Shown: positions 50,082 to 61,775 of the stretch, piece by piece
How the letters are laid out: every line of letters starts with the position of its first letter
Position numbering within the stretch: position 1 is the stretch's first letter
Assembly: GCA_050186825.1 (NCBI GenBank)
Contig: JBFWYD010000009.1
Span: 1 to 64,000 of the forward strand
Direction: 5' to 3'
From: NORP233 sp050186825
Lineage (GTDB): Bacteria; Planctomycetota; J058
DNA: 64,000 nt
Notes under the pieces: model-generated
The model's database searches: none
The model's input: only the letters and a program-made list of their open reading frames with translations
What the model was told of the DNA's origin: nothing
Position numbers and translations under genes: made by a program

Positions 50082-50840
50082 GTGGCGACCTACGCGGTGG
50101 GGGACATCCACGGCGAGCTCGTGGCCCTCGAGGAGGTCCTGGCCCAGGTGGAGCCGCTGCTCGTGCCCGGCGACACCCTGGTGTTCCTCGGCGACTACGT
50201 CGACCGCGGGCCCGACTCGCGCGGCGTGCTCGAGCGCATCGCGGGGCTGCGGGCGCACCCGCCCTGCCGCGTCGAGGCGCTGCTCGGAAACCACGAGGAG
50301 TGGCTGCTGCGCACCCTGCGCGGCGGGACCAGCCACTCCTGGCTGCTCGGCATGGACGGGATCTCGACGGTCGCCAGCTATTCGCCCGAGGTCGCGGCGG
50401 AGCTGCGCGGGGAGATTGCCCGCCACGGGGTCGCGCTCCTGCGCGGCGAGGCGCGCCTCCCCTACGAGCGCTTCTTCGAGCTGCTCCCCGCCGCACATCG
50501 CGCGCTGCTCGAGGGCCTCGCGCCGTTCGCGCGCACGCCCGACGCGGTCTGCGTCCACGGGGGCGCGGCCGCGGGGGTCCCCGCCGAGGCCCAGGAGGTC
50601 CGCGACCTGGTGTGGGGCGCGGGCGGCTTCCCCGACGACTACTTGGGCCCCGACCTGGTGGTCTACGGGCACCGGGGCGACGGCCTCCTCGACGAGCGCG
50701 GCCGCGCGAGCCCGCGCCCAAACGAGCACGGGCGCGCGCTCGGGATCGACACGATCGGCCGGGGCGTCCTCACCTGCCTCCGCCTGCCCGACCTCGCCGT
50801 GTTCCAGAGCGACCCGGCGCGCGCCCGAGCCCAGGCCTGA
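50082..50840 (+). CDS. Metallophosphoesterase (PrpE/Ser-Thr phosphatase type)
   Basis: 252 residues. The metallophosphoesterase motifs are complete: YAVGDIHGELVALEEVL (GDxHG), LVFLGDYVDRGPDSRGVLE (GDxxDRG), ALLGNHEEWLLR (GNHE), AVCVHGGAAAG (H) and LVVYGHRGDG (GHxx). This set fits PP1-like or Ap4A-hydrolase-type phosphatases. GTG 50082 follows the SDR stop directly. The next gene on the same strand is a Ser/Thr kinase 29 nt on, an attractive kinase-phosphatase pair, but the kinase has its own -10-like motif. Confidence 0.88.
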   Translation: MATYAVGDIHGELVALEEVLAQVEPLLVPGDTLVFLGDYVDRGPDSRGVLERIAGLRAHPPCRVEALLGNHEEWLLRTLRGGTSHSWLLGMDGISTVASYSPEVAAELRGEIARHGVALLRGEARLPYERFFELLPAAHRALLEGLAPFARTPDAVCVHGGAAAGVPAEAQEVRDLVWGAGGFPDDYLGPDLVVYGHRGDGLLDERGRASPRPNEHGRALGIDTIGRGVLTCLRLPDLAVFQSDPARARAQA

Positions 50841-50857
50841 GGCGCCGCGCGGTCGTC

Positions 50858-50863
50858 TATCGT
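50858..50863 (+). promoter_or_regulatory. -10-like TATCGT, 6 nt before kinase start
   Basis: TATCGT followed by CCTGGC and ATG 50870, leaderless spacing, no ribosome site. Confidence 0.4.
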
Positions 50864-50869
50864 CCTGGC

Positions 50870-53800
50870 ATGGAGTGGATCGGGCCCTACCGGGTCGAGG
50901 AGCGGATCGGCGCGGGCGGGATGGGCGTCGTCCTCGGCGCGACGGCGCCGAACGGACAGCCCGTGGCGATCAAGCTCCTCCGCCCCGTGGCCGACGCCCG
51001 CTTCGAGCGCGAGCTCCAGGCTCAGCGCCAGCTCGGGAGCGAGGCCGGATGCGTGCCGCTGCTCGACGCGGGCGTGTGCCCTGCCGGCCCCTACCTGGTG
51101 ATGCCGCTGCTCACGGGCGGAGACCTGGCCCGTCGCCTGCGTCATGGCCCGCTGCCCCTCGCCGCTGGGATCGAGCTGGCGCGCTCCCTGGCCAGGGCCC
51201 TCGCGGCCGTACACGCGCTCGGGATGGTGCATCGCGACCTCAAGCCCGAGAACGTGCTCTTCGACGGGGGCGGCCGGCCGCTGCTCTCGGACCTGGGGCT
51301 GGCCAAGCACTACACCGGGCCGGAGGCCGCCCTCAGCCGCACGGGCGAGCTGCGCGGCACCGCCGGCTACCTCCCGCCCGAGCAGTTCCGGGATGCCAAG
51401 CGCGTCGGCCCGGCTAGCGACGTCTTCGCCTGGGGCGCCGTCCTCTACGAGGCCCTGAGCGGCCGACCAGCCTTCGACGCCGTGTCGCCGCTCCAGCGCG
51501 TGGTGCAGGCCGAGAACGGTGAGGTCGCCCCGCTGCGCAGCCTGCGGCCAGAGGTCCCCGAGTGGCTGGCCGCGGTGATCCACCGCGCGCTCGCGCCGCG
51601 GGTCGCGGATCGCTACCCGGACGGCGAGGCGCTGCACGTGGCGCTCAGGGCAGGCGCGGCGAGCGGCGAGAGCTCTGCTGTCGCCGCGCGCGGCGTCGGG
51701 GTCCGGCGGCGAACCCCATGGGCGGCCGTGGGCGGCGCGCTCTTGCTCGCGGTCGTGGTCGCGGGCGGCGCGCTCCTCGCCTGGCGCCGCCGGGAGCCGC
51801 CGCCGAGCTCGGCCGATAGCGCGGCGCTCGACCGACCCTCGGCGCCGGGGCCGGGCGAGGAAGGGGACGGCGCGCCAGCGCCTCCTTCTCCGTCCCCGCC
51901 CTCGCCCTCGCCCTCGCCCTCAGCCTCGACCTCCGCTTCGGCCCGACCCTCGCCCTCGGACCAGGGGCCTGCATCGGCCCACTCGCCTCCAGAGGTCGCG
52001 GACCAGGAGCCCGCGCCCACGCAGGAGGAGCTCGACGCGGCGTTGGCGCGCATCCAGGCCGAGGAGCTCGAGCGCCTCCGCGGCCGGATGCGCGCCTCGC
52101 CCTTCGAGGTCGCCGAGCTGTGGGGAGATCCCCGCGGCAAGCACGGCTGCATCTCGCTGGTGGGGCTCGGTTGGCTGCGCGGCGACCGCGAGGCGCTGAG
52201 CGTCGGCAACGACGGGACCGTGGTGCGCTGGGACGCCCGGCACGGGCAGGACCTGGGGCGGCAGCGGCTCCCACAGGCCCTGCGCGGCGACGCTCAGGTC
52301 TTCCCTGGGGGCGAGGTCGTCTACCCGGCCACCGAGCAGCTGGTCTGCTTCGACTCGCGCGCGGGGAGCGTGCGCTGGACCCTCCTCGCCCCAGGGCTGG
52401 TCGACTTCGCGGCCGACCTCGAGGCCGACATGGCCGTGCTCGCGCTTCCGCGCGAGATCGTGCTCTGCGAGCTGCCGAGCGGGAAGGTGCGCTGGCGCTG
52501 GCGCCCGCGGGTGGCGGTCAGCCCACAGGTGGCCATGGTCCCAGGGCGCGGCCAGGTCCTGGTCGCCGCGCAGGGGCTCCACCTCCTCGACCTCGCGAGC
52601 GGCCAGGGGCGCGCGCTCTCCGAGGACCTGGGGGCGCCCAACGGGTCCGTGGTCTCCGCGTCCCCCGACGGCCGCCTCGCCGTCACCGCTCGCCGCGGCG
52701 GCCGCGGGATCCGCTGGTGGGACCTCGAGCGCGGGGGACTGGCGGGCGCGGCCCAGCTCGGGGAGCTGGGCCTCGGGGTGTTCGCCATGGCCTGGTCACG
52801 GGACGGCGCGCGGCTCTACTTGGGCACGCACGAGGGCAAGCTGCTCGAGCTCCCGGCGCGGACCAGCGCGCCGGGCCGGATCATCGCGGGGCGGCCGTCC
52901 CGGATCACCTGTGTGGCGCCCGGGCCGGGAGAGCGCCTGCTGGTAGGCGGCTGGTCGCGCCTGGTCCGCGCCTGGGACGGGGAGCGCGTGCGCTGGCCGG
53001 CTGCGGCCAACGGGGCTACGCGCTGGATCGCGGCCAGCCCCGACGGCCAACGGGTGATCAGCTCGGGCTGGGACCTGGTCGTGTGGGATCGCGCCTCCCA
53101 GCGCTGGCCGCGGCACGTCGCGCACGGCGCCGGACTGGACCGGCTTCACCTGCCGCCGAGCGGGGACCTGGCCGTCAGCCAGGGGCGGCATCTCTACTGG
53201 TGGGACCTGCAGCGCGGCGGGACCCTGGGCGAGGTCCAGGGCCTGGACGCCGCGACCAGCGTGGTGACCTTCCGCGGGCCTCGGGAGCTGCTAGGCGCGC
53301 GCTACGACCCGCAGGGCAAGACCTGCGCCTTGCTCCGGATCGAGCTGGGGAAGGAGCCCCAGGTCGTGGCGAGGTTGAGCTCGATGGTCCTGGACCTGGC
53401 CCCGCTCCAGGAAGGGCCCGAGCAGCAGCAGCGGGTGGCCCTGCTCACGCCGCAGGTCCTCGGGCACTACGTGCTCGGCCCGGAGCGCGTCGAGCGGCAG
53501 GTGGCCGTGCAGCCGCGCGCGCAGCGCGACGGGCGCAGCTACACGATCAACGGCGGGTCCCTGGACCCGGACCGCGCGGGGGCGATCCTCAGCTACGCGA
53601 GCGCGGACGGGCACCGCCTCCTCGCCCACGTCCGCCTGGACGGGTCGCCGCCGCAGCAGGTGGCCTTCGCGCCGACTCCGCGCCCCGGCTCTCTGCTCAC
53701 GGCGACGCGCTGGGGGGCAGCCTGGATCGAGGACGGCAACCTGTTGCTGTGGGCCGACTGGGAGCGCGGACCCGGCGGACCGCTGACCCTCCCGCTCGAG

Positions 53801-53896
53801 GTAGGCCACGTGGAGACCGCGCGCACCGCGCATGACGGCGAGTCGCTCTACCTGGGCACGGCGCGCGGGTTGATCCTCACCCTGCGCCGGCGCTGA
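50870..53896 (+). CDS. Membrane Ser/Thr kinase with beta-propeller C-terminus
   Basis: 1008 residues from ATG 50870. Kinase domain, residues 1-270: YRVEERIGAGGMGVVLGA, VAIKLLRPV, HRDLKPENVLF (His121), SDLGLAKHY (a DLG variant keeping the Asp) and GTAGYLPPEQF. One membrane segment near 285-305 (AAVGGALLLAVVVAGGALLA) and a Pro/Ser-rich linker lead to about 600 residues of WD40/PQQ-like blades (SVGNDGTVVRWDARHGQ, VSASPDGRLAVTARRG, GGWSRLVRAWDGERV). The layout is a transmembrane receptor kinase with a propeller on the far side. Its last 20 nt overlap the KDO-transferase gene on the other strand. Confidence 0.87.
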   Translation: MEWIGPYRVEERIGAGGMGVVLGATAPNGQPVAIKLLRPVADARFERELQAQRQLGSEAGCVPLLDAGVCPAGPYLVMPLLTGGDLARRLRHGPLPLAAGIELARSLARALAAVHALGMVHRDLKPENVLFDGGGRPLLSDLGLAKHYTGPEAALSRTGELRGTAGYLPPEQFRDAKRVGPASDVFAWGAVLYEALSGRPAFDAVSPLQRVVQAENGEVAPLRSLRPEVPEWLAAVIHRALAPRVADRYPDGEALHVALRAGAASGESSAVAARGVGVRRRTPWAAVGGALLLAVVVAGGALLAWRRREPPPSSADSAALDRPSAPGPGEEGDGAPAPPSPSPPSPSPSPSASTSASARPSPSDQGPASAHSPPEVADQEPAPTQEELDAALARIQAEELERLRGRMRASPFEVAELWGDPRGKHGCISLVGLGWLRGDREALSVGNDGTVVRWDARHGQDLGRQRLPQALRGDAQVFPGGEVVYPATEQLVCFDSRAGSVRWTLLAPGLVDFAADLEADMAVLALPREIVLCELPSGKVRWRWRPRVAVSPQVAMVPGRGQVLVAAQGLHLLDLASGQGRALSEDLGAPNGSVVSASPDGRLAVTARRGGRGIRWWDLERGGLAGAAQLGELGLGVFAMAWSRDGARLYLGTHEGKLLELPARTSAPGRIIAGRPSRITCVAPGPGERLLVGGWSRLVRAWDGERVRWPAAANGATRWIAASPDGQRVISSGWDLVVWDRASQRWPRHVAHGAGLDRLHLPPSGDLAVSQGRHLYWWDLQRGGTLGEVQGLDAATSVVTFRGPRELLGARYDPQGKTCALLRIELGKEPQVVARLSSMVLDLAPLQEGPEQQQRVALLTPQVLGHYVLGPERVERQVAVQPRAQRDGRSYTINGGSLDPDRAGAILSYASADGHRLLAHVRLDGSPPQQVAFAPTPRPGSLLTATRWGAAWIEDGNLLLWADWERGPGGPLTLPLEVGHVETARTAHDGESLYLGTARGLILTLRRR

Positions 53897-55229
53897 GCCG
53901 GCGCCGCCGCCGGCCCCAGCGGCCGCTGCCGGGCCGCGAGCCCCGCGCGCGGATGGCGCGGGTCAGGATCTCCATGGTCCGCGCCGTCGCGCCCTGGGCG
54001 CCGATCATGGCCTCGCGGCCGCGCGCGCCCATCGCGGCAGCCTCGGCGGGGTCGTGCAGCAGCTCGCGGGCGGCGCCGAGCAGCTCGGCGCGGTCGGCGA
54101 CCTCGCGCGCGCCGCGCGCGGCCAGCAGCCGCTCCACCGGCTCGCGGAAGTTGTCCCAGTGCGGGCCGAACAGGGTCGGCTTCCCGTAGAGGACCGGCTC
54201 CAGCATGTTCTGCCCGCCGTGCGGGATCAGGCTCCCGCCCACGAACACGAGGTCCGCCGCCGAGTAGAGCCGGCCGAGCTCGCCCACCGTGTCGACCAGG
54301 AGCACGTCGCCCGTCGGCATGGGCTCGCGCGCGCCGCTCGCCTGGCGGGTCGTGCGGCGCACCACCGGGCCGAAGGGGCGGGCCAGGGCCTCCACCTCGC
54401 CGGTGCGCTCGGTGTGGCGCGGGACGAGCACCAGGCGCAGGCGCGGGAAGTCGTGGCGCAGCTCGCGGTAGACCTCGAGCAGGGCAGCCTCCTCGCTGGG
54501 ATGGGTCGAGCCGCCCATCAGCACCAGGTCGTCCGTGGCCACGCCGAGGTCGGCGCGCACGGCCGCGGGGTCCACCGGCTCGGGGGCGACGAGCATGTCG
54601 TACTTCACGGAGCCCGTGACGTGGATCTGGCTGGCCGGGATCCCCAGCCGCCGGAAGCGCTCGGCGTAGCGCTCGGTCTGGACGAAGAAGCGGCCGATCT
54701 TGCCGATCGGGTCGAACAGCCAGCCGCGCACCAGCCGGTAGCCGTTGTAGCTGCGCGCGCTGATCCGCCCGTTGACCAGGGCCACCGGGATCCGCCGGCG
54801 GTGCGCCTCCTGGAGGAAGTTGGGCCAGATCTCGAGCTCGACCAGGATCACCACGTCCGGGCGCACCGCGCGGAACACGCGGCCCACCGACCAGGAGAAG
54901 TCGAGCGGGAAGTAGATCACCCGCTTGCCCGGGTAGGTCGCCCGCGCCACCTCCTGCCCGGTCCCGGTGGTCGTCGAGAGCACGATCTCGAAGTCGGGCA
55001 GCTCGCGCTCGATGGCCTCGACCAGGGTGCGCGCCGCGCGGATCTCGCCCACCGAGACCCCGTGGATCCAGATGCAGGGGCGCTCGTCGTCGCGCCGGGG
55101 GCAGTCGCCGAGCCGCTGGCGCAGCCCCGCCAGATGCCGGCGGCCGCGCCGCTGGAGCACCTTCCAGAGCAGGAGGGGCGAGGCGAGCATCAGCCCGCCG
55201 TAGTAGGCGAAGTCGACCAGCGAGGCCAC
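53877..55229 (-). CDS. waaA: 3-deoxy-D-manno-octulosonic acid transferase
   Basis: 450 residues from GTG 55229. Transfers KDO from CMP-KDO to lipid A precursors at the inner membrane. The N-terminal anchor segment (LVDFAYYGGLMLASPLLLW) and the family blocks are present: WIHGVSVGEIRAARTLVEAI with the catalytic-region Glu, VILVELEIWPNFLQEA, ALVNGRISARSYNGY, HVTGSVKYDML, VLVPRHTERTGEV, VGGSLIPHGGQNMLEPVLYG. The C-terminus is an Arg-rich tail over the overlap with the kinase gene. It starts 32 nt after secA, and the two are probably cotranscribed. Together with the family 9 glycosyltransferase it implies LPS. Confidence 0.9.
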   Translation of the reverse strand: MASLVDFAYYGGLMLASPLLLWKVLQRRGRRHLAGLRQRLGDCPRRDDERPCIWIHGVSVGEIRAARTLVEAIERELPDFEIVLSTTTGTGQEVARATYPGKRVIYFPLDFSWSVGRVFRAVRPDVVILVELEIWPNFLQEAHRRRIPVALVNGRISARSYNGYRLVRGWLFDPIGKIGRFFVQTERYAERFRRLGIPASQIHVTGSVKYDMLVAPEPVDPAAVRADLGVATDDLVLMGGSTHPSEEAALLEVYRELRHDFPRLRLVLVPRHTERTGEVEALARPFGPVVRRTTRQASGAREPMPTGDVLLVDTVGELGRLYSAADLVFVGGSLIPHGGQNMLEPVLYGKPTLFGPHWDNFREPVERLLAARGAREVADRAELLGAARELLHDPAEAAAMGARGREAMIGAQGATARTMEILTRAIRARGSRPGSGRWGRRRRRLSAGAG

Positions 55230-55261
55230 GGCGGCCGGCTAACCCAGGGACCGGCCGTGGC

Positions 55262-58327
<3,066 letters not shown>

Positions 58328-58424
58328 GAGGAGACTCCCGGCCCTCTCGCTGCTCGCGGCTGGTGGCGCGTCGCGGACGCGTGATCGTCGCGGTTTGGGG
58401 AGCTAGGGCCCTGCGAAGCGGCAC

Positions 58425-58452
58425 AGCCTAACAGGCAATGGCCGCGGGTGAA
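58425..58452 (-). promoter_or_regulatory. Candidate secA promoter
   Basis: Minus strand: TTCACC (58452-58447), 16 bp, TAGGCT (58430-58425), giving a leader of about 90 nt. A second candidate, TTGACG (58539-58534) with TAAACC (58517-58512), lies further upstream in the 240-nt gap. Confidence 0.4.
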
Positions 58453-58567
58453 CGCCTCGTGGTGTCGGCCCGCGCCAGGCCGGGTCGGAGCGGCATCGCG
58501 CGGCGCGCGCCGGTTTAGCAAGGGCCGGGCCGGCGTCAATCCATGGGCCCGGGGGCGGACGCTCAGC

Positions 58568-59500
58568 TCAGGCTGCCGGACTGGCAGGGACGAGCCGGGC
58601 GCCCTGCTCGTCGAGGTCCAGGACCTCGCAGCGGGCCTCGATCCCGGCCGCGGCCCAGGTCTCGGCGAGGGCGGCGCGCACGGCCTCGGCGCGGGCCGGG
58701 GGGGAGGGGGCGAGGAGGGTCGGGCCCGAGCCGCTGATGACGAGCCCGTGCGCGCCGGCGGCGCGGGCCGCCGCGCCCAGCGCGGCGAAGCCCGGGATGT
58801 GCCGGCCGCGATGCGGCTGGTGCAGCCGGTCCTCGAGGGCCACGCCCAGGGCCTCGGCCTCGCCGCGCAGGAGCGCGCCCACGAGCAGCGCGACCCGGCC
58901 CACGTTGAACACGGCGTCGCCGAAGGGGACCTCGGCCGGGAGGGCGGCGCGCATCTCGCGGGTCGAGAGCTCGAGGGAGCGCGGGATCGCCACCACCCAG
59001 GCCGGGCCGCCGGGCGGGAGCGGCAGGCGCAGGGCGACCGGGGGCTGGCCCGGGCGCGCCGCGGCCGCGACCAGCCCGCCCAGGAGGCAGGGGACCACGT
59101 TGTCGGGATGGCCCTCGAGCTCGGTGGCCAGCTCCAGCCGGCGGGCCAGGGGCAGCGCGCGGCCGGCGTGGGCCTCGGCCGCGAGCAGCCCGGCCGCGGT
59201 GGCCGTCGCGGAGGAGCCGAGGCCGCGCGCGGGAGGGATCCCGACCTCGACCTCGACCCGCAGCCCGGGGACGGGCGGGAGCCCGAGCGCGGCGCGGGCC
59301 CCCTGGTAGGCGACCACGCCCAGGTGCTCCCTCGGGTCGCGCGGGAGGCGCTCCGCCCCTTCGCCGTGGGCCTCGAGCTCGAAGGTGGCGCTCGGGGAGA
59401 AGCTGAACAGGTTGTGCCGGGCGAGCGCGAGGCCGAGCACGTCGAAGCCCGGCCCGAGGTTGGCCGTGGTGGCTGGGCAGCGGACGCGGACGACGCTCAT
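58568..59500 (-). CDS. thrB: Homoserine kinase (GHMP family)
   Basis: 310 residues. Phosphorylates L-homoserine on the threonine pathway. Motifs: RVRCPATTANLGPGFDVLGL at the N-terminus, the GHMP ATP-binding PPARGLGSSATATAAGLLA near residue 92, GHPDNVVPCLLGG and the C-terminal HGLVISGSGPTLLAP. Length fits the family. ATG 59500 overlaps the lipoprotein stop as ATGA; the frame upstream to 59788 runs through the lipoprotein gene and is rejected. No other threonine gene is in the window. Confidence 0.92.
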   Translation of the reverse strand: MSVVRVRCPATTANLGPGFDVLGLALARHNLFSFSPSATFELEAHGEGAERLPRDPREHLGVVAYQGARAALGLPPVPGLRVEVEVGIPPARGLGSSATATAAGLLAAEAHAGRALPLARRLELATELEGHPDNVVPCLLGGLVAAAARPGQPPVALRLPLPPGGPAWVVAIPRSLELSTREMRAALPAEVPFGDAVFNVGRVALLVGALLRGEAEALGVALEDRLHQPHRGRHIPGFAALGAAARAAGAHGLVISGSGPTLLAPSPPARAEAVRAALAETWAAAGIEARCEVLDLDEQGARLVPASPAA

Positions 59501-60447
59501 TCGAGGGGGATCTTGATGAAGTGGAGCAGGCGCAGCGCGCGCCGCTCGCCCTCCCGTACGTAGCCGAGCCCCAGCAGCGGCCAGATCGTCCAGTCGGTGC
59601 CTCGCTCGCTGCCCTCGTAGCTGAACAGCGGCAGGAGGCGCAGCTCGTCGCGGCGCGCGCCCAGCTCGTAGACCGCGATCCGTGAGGAGCGGCTGCCGGG
59701 AGGGGCGTCGGGCTCGGGCGCGAGCTCGACCACCACCTCCGCGGGGCGCGCGCTGTGGTGACGGATGAGCGAGCCGAGCAGGTCCCACTCGGTGCGCTGC
59801 GCGGGGCGCTGGCGGACCACCTCGCCCTTGCGCGGGAGGCGGAGCACGAGGTGGCCGCGCGCCCCGTCGGAGCGGACCGTCCCGCCCGGGCCTGCGCGCA
59901 GGTCGTGGTCGAGGGCGGCGGAGCCTCCGCGGCTCCCGCGTCCCTCACCGCGCCCCTCGCCGAGCGGCCCGCCGCCCGGCTCGGCTCCGGGCCCCGCCGA
60001 GGTCACGCCGCTGTGGCGCGGCGGCGGCTGGACGCCTGGCTCGGCGAGCGTCACGCCGCCGCGCCCGCGCTCGGCGCGCGGCCCGGCCGCGCTAACGCCG
60101 CTGCGCGGGCGCCGCTCGGGCGTGAGGTCGAACTCGTCCTCCGGGCAGCCGGGGGCCGCGGCGGGCGCGGGCCACTCCAGGCGCACGTAGCGGTCGGTCT
60201 GGGCGAAGCGGCCCAGGAGCGGCAGGACCCAGGTGCTGGAGTCGAACCACCCCGGGTGCCGCTCGGTGCTGCGGTAGGTGAGCAGCGGCAGCGAGACCAT
60301 GGTGGTGGTCCCGGCCGCCGGGTCGCCGTCGACCCAGGTCAGCCCGGGGACCGCGGCCAGCACCCGCATCGGCGCGGCGTCCATGGTCTCGGGGGAGGCG
60401 CAGCCTGCCGTGCACAGGAGCGCGATCAGGAGCGGGACGTGGCGCAC
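59497..60447 (-). CDS. Lipoprotein with repetitive insert
   Basis: 316 residues from GTG 60447 with GGAGGG 7 nt upstream. Lipoprotein signal LLIALLCTAGCAS with the lipobox Cys near residue 16. The N- and C-terminal parts (TTTMVSLPLLTYRSTERHPG and LPLFSYEGSERGTDWTIWPL) look like halves of one beta-rich domain, each containing a PLLxYxS/G-type motif. Between them residues about 105-200 are Gly/Pro/Arg-rich with three imperfect copies of an SGV-T/S-x-A-x-PG unit. Function unknown. It overlaps thrB by four bases. Confidence 0.7.
   Translation of the reverse strand: MRHVPLLIALLCTAGCASPETMDAAPMRVLAAVPGLTWVDGDPAAGTTTMVSLPLLTYRSTERHPGWFDSSTWVLPLLGRFAQTDRYVRLEWPAPAAAPGCPEDEFDLTPERRPRSGVSAAGPRAERGRGGVTLAEPGVQPPPRHSGVTSAGPGAEPGGGPLGEGRGEGRGSRGGSAALDHDLRAGPGGTVRSDGARGHLVLRLPRKGEVVRQRPAQRTEWDLLGSLIRHHSARPAEVVVELAPEPDAPPGSRSSRIAVYELGARRDELRLLPLFSYEGSERGTDWTIWPLLGLGYVREGERRALRLLHFIKIPLE
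60000..60115. repeat. Imperfect tandem repeats of about 45 nt in the lipoprotein gene
   Basis: Three copies around the core TCACGCCG or TAACGCCG at about 60003, 60050 and 60092. They code for the Gly/Pro-rich insert. Confidence 0.55.
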
Positions 60448-60566
60448 GGACCCTCCGGCGGCTCGGCTCTGACGCCCCTCCCGGGGCGGCCTGAGGCGTG
60501 GCCGCCGCGCGGCCGGGTCCGCCCCAGGAGGGGCGACACCCTAACCTGGCGCGGCGACCGACCGGC

Positions 60567-61775
60567 TCAGGCGTGGTCGCGCTCAGCGGCCGGGAGGGCG
60601 CCCCAGCGCCGGTAGGCCTCGTCGAGGTTGTTGCGCGCGAGCAGCACGTCGAGGTCGGCGGCGCTGGCGGAGAGGCGGGTGGAGCGCTTGAGGTGCTCGT
60701 GGAAGTCCGGGAGCGTGAGCACCCGGTGCCCGCGCGCCGCCGCGAAGGCCGCGAGCTCGCGGTGCACGTCGCCGAAGGGCAGCTCGACCCGGTCGACGTC
60801 GTAGGCCCCGTCCGTGAGGTCCCACAGGTAGCCGGCGGTCGGCCAGTCGCCCGCGCAGGCCGGGGGCGGCGTCTCGAGGTCGTGCCGCTCGCCGTCCACG
60901 TAGGAGTAGGTGCGGTCGCCCAGGAAGCTCTGGCCGATGAAGGTCGCGTAGGCCTCGGAGAAGTCCATGGCCAGGCGCTGGCGCAGCAGCGAGGCGGGCG
61001 CCCCGGCCGCCGGGAGTTCCGCCGTCCAGCCGTGCTGACCGCCCGGGATCGGGGCGCGCGGGGCGGCGGCGGCCACCACGTGATGCCCGAACTCGTGGGC
61101 CAGCCCGGACAGGCTGTACTGATACTCCCGGCGCATTCCGCGCCGCGTGGCTGCGCCGAGGAACACGTCCCCGTCCAGGTAGAAGCAGCTCGTCGCCGGG
61201 TAGACCACGTTGGTGCGCCGGACCCAGGGGTAGACCCGGGAGTCGGCCCCGCCGTTCCAGAGCCAGGCGCGCATCTGGGTGAGCACGGCGAAGGCCCGGA
61301 ACGCCTGGCGCAGGGAGTGCTCCTCCTGGAGCCCCGTGGGCTGGACGTGGGGGTAGGTCGACCACAGCTCGACCGAGGCCCACTCGTCCTCGGGGACCGT
61401 GATCCGCATCTGGTGGCCGGCGGGCTCGAGGGAGAGGAAGGCCCAGGGGGTGCGGTCCGCGCCGTGGCAGAGGTGGAGCCCGCGCGGGTTGGTGGCCACG
61501 ACCTCGAGCAGGAGGTCGGTCGGGCGGCGCCCGGCGAGCTCGTCGCGCGCGAAGGCGAAGCGGCCGCGCCCGTCGGTGAGCTGCGTGGCCACGGGCGGGC
61601 CGCCAGGGTAGGTGGCCGGGTCCACCAGGCGCACCGTGCAGAGCTTGAGCGGGAAGGGGTCCTCCATCCCGCGCGGGAGCTCGCCGGGGCGCCCCTCGAA
61701 CAGGACCTGGCCGGCGAAGGGATGGGTGCGGGCCGTGCGGCGCCGCCCCGTGCGGTCGCGGGTGCCGCCGGTCAC
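60567..61775 (-). CDS. Zinc metallopeptidase-like protein
   Basis: 402 residues. It has a zincin site HEFGHH (His227, Glu228, His231) within LSGLAHEFGHHVVAAAAP, and a plausible third-ligand Glu274 in DFSEAYATFIGQSF. The N-terminal 100 residues look like a carboxypeptidase-regulatory or Ig-like beta domain (VRLVDPATYPGG, TQLTDGRGRFAFARDELAG). No signal peptide is visible. GTG 61775 overlaps the upstream stop as GTGA, so it is translated with the zinc-ribbon partner. The substrate is unknown and the family is not one I can name. Confidence 0.72.
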   Translation of the reverse strand: MTGGTRDRTGRRRTARTHPFAGQVLFEGRPGELPRGMEDPFPLKLCTVRLVDPATYPGGPPVATQLTDGRGRFAFARDELAGRRPTDLLLEVVATNPRGLHLCHGADRTPWAFLSLEPAGHQMRITVPEDEWASVELWSTYPHVQPTGLQEEHSLRQAFRAFAVLTQMRAWLWNGGADSRVYPWVRRTNVVYPATSCFYLDGDVFLGAATRRGMRREYQYSLSGLAHEFGHHVVAAAAPRAPIPGGQHGWTAELPAAGAPASLLRQRLAMDFSEAYATFIGQSFLGDRTYSYVDGERHDLETPPPACAGDWPTAGYLWDLTDGAYDVDRVELPFGDVHRELAAFAAARGHRVLTLPDFHEHLKRSTRLSASAADLDVLLARNNLDEAYRRWGALPAAERDHA

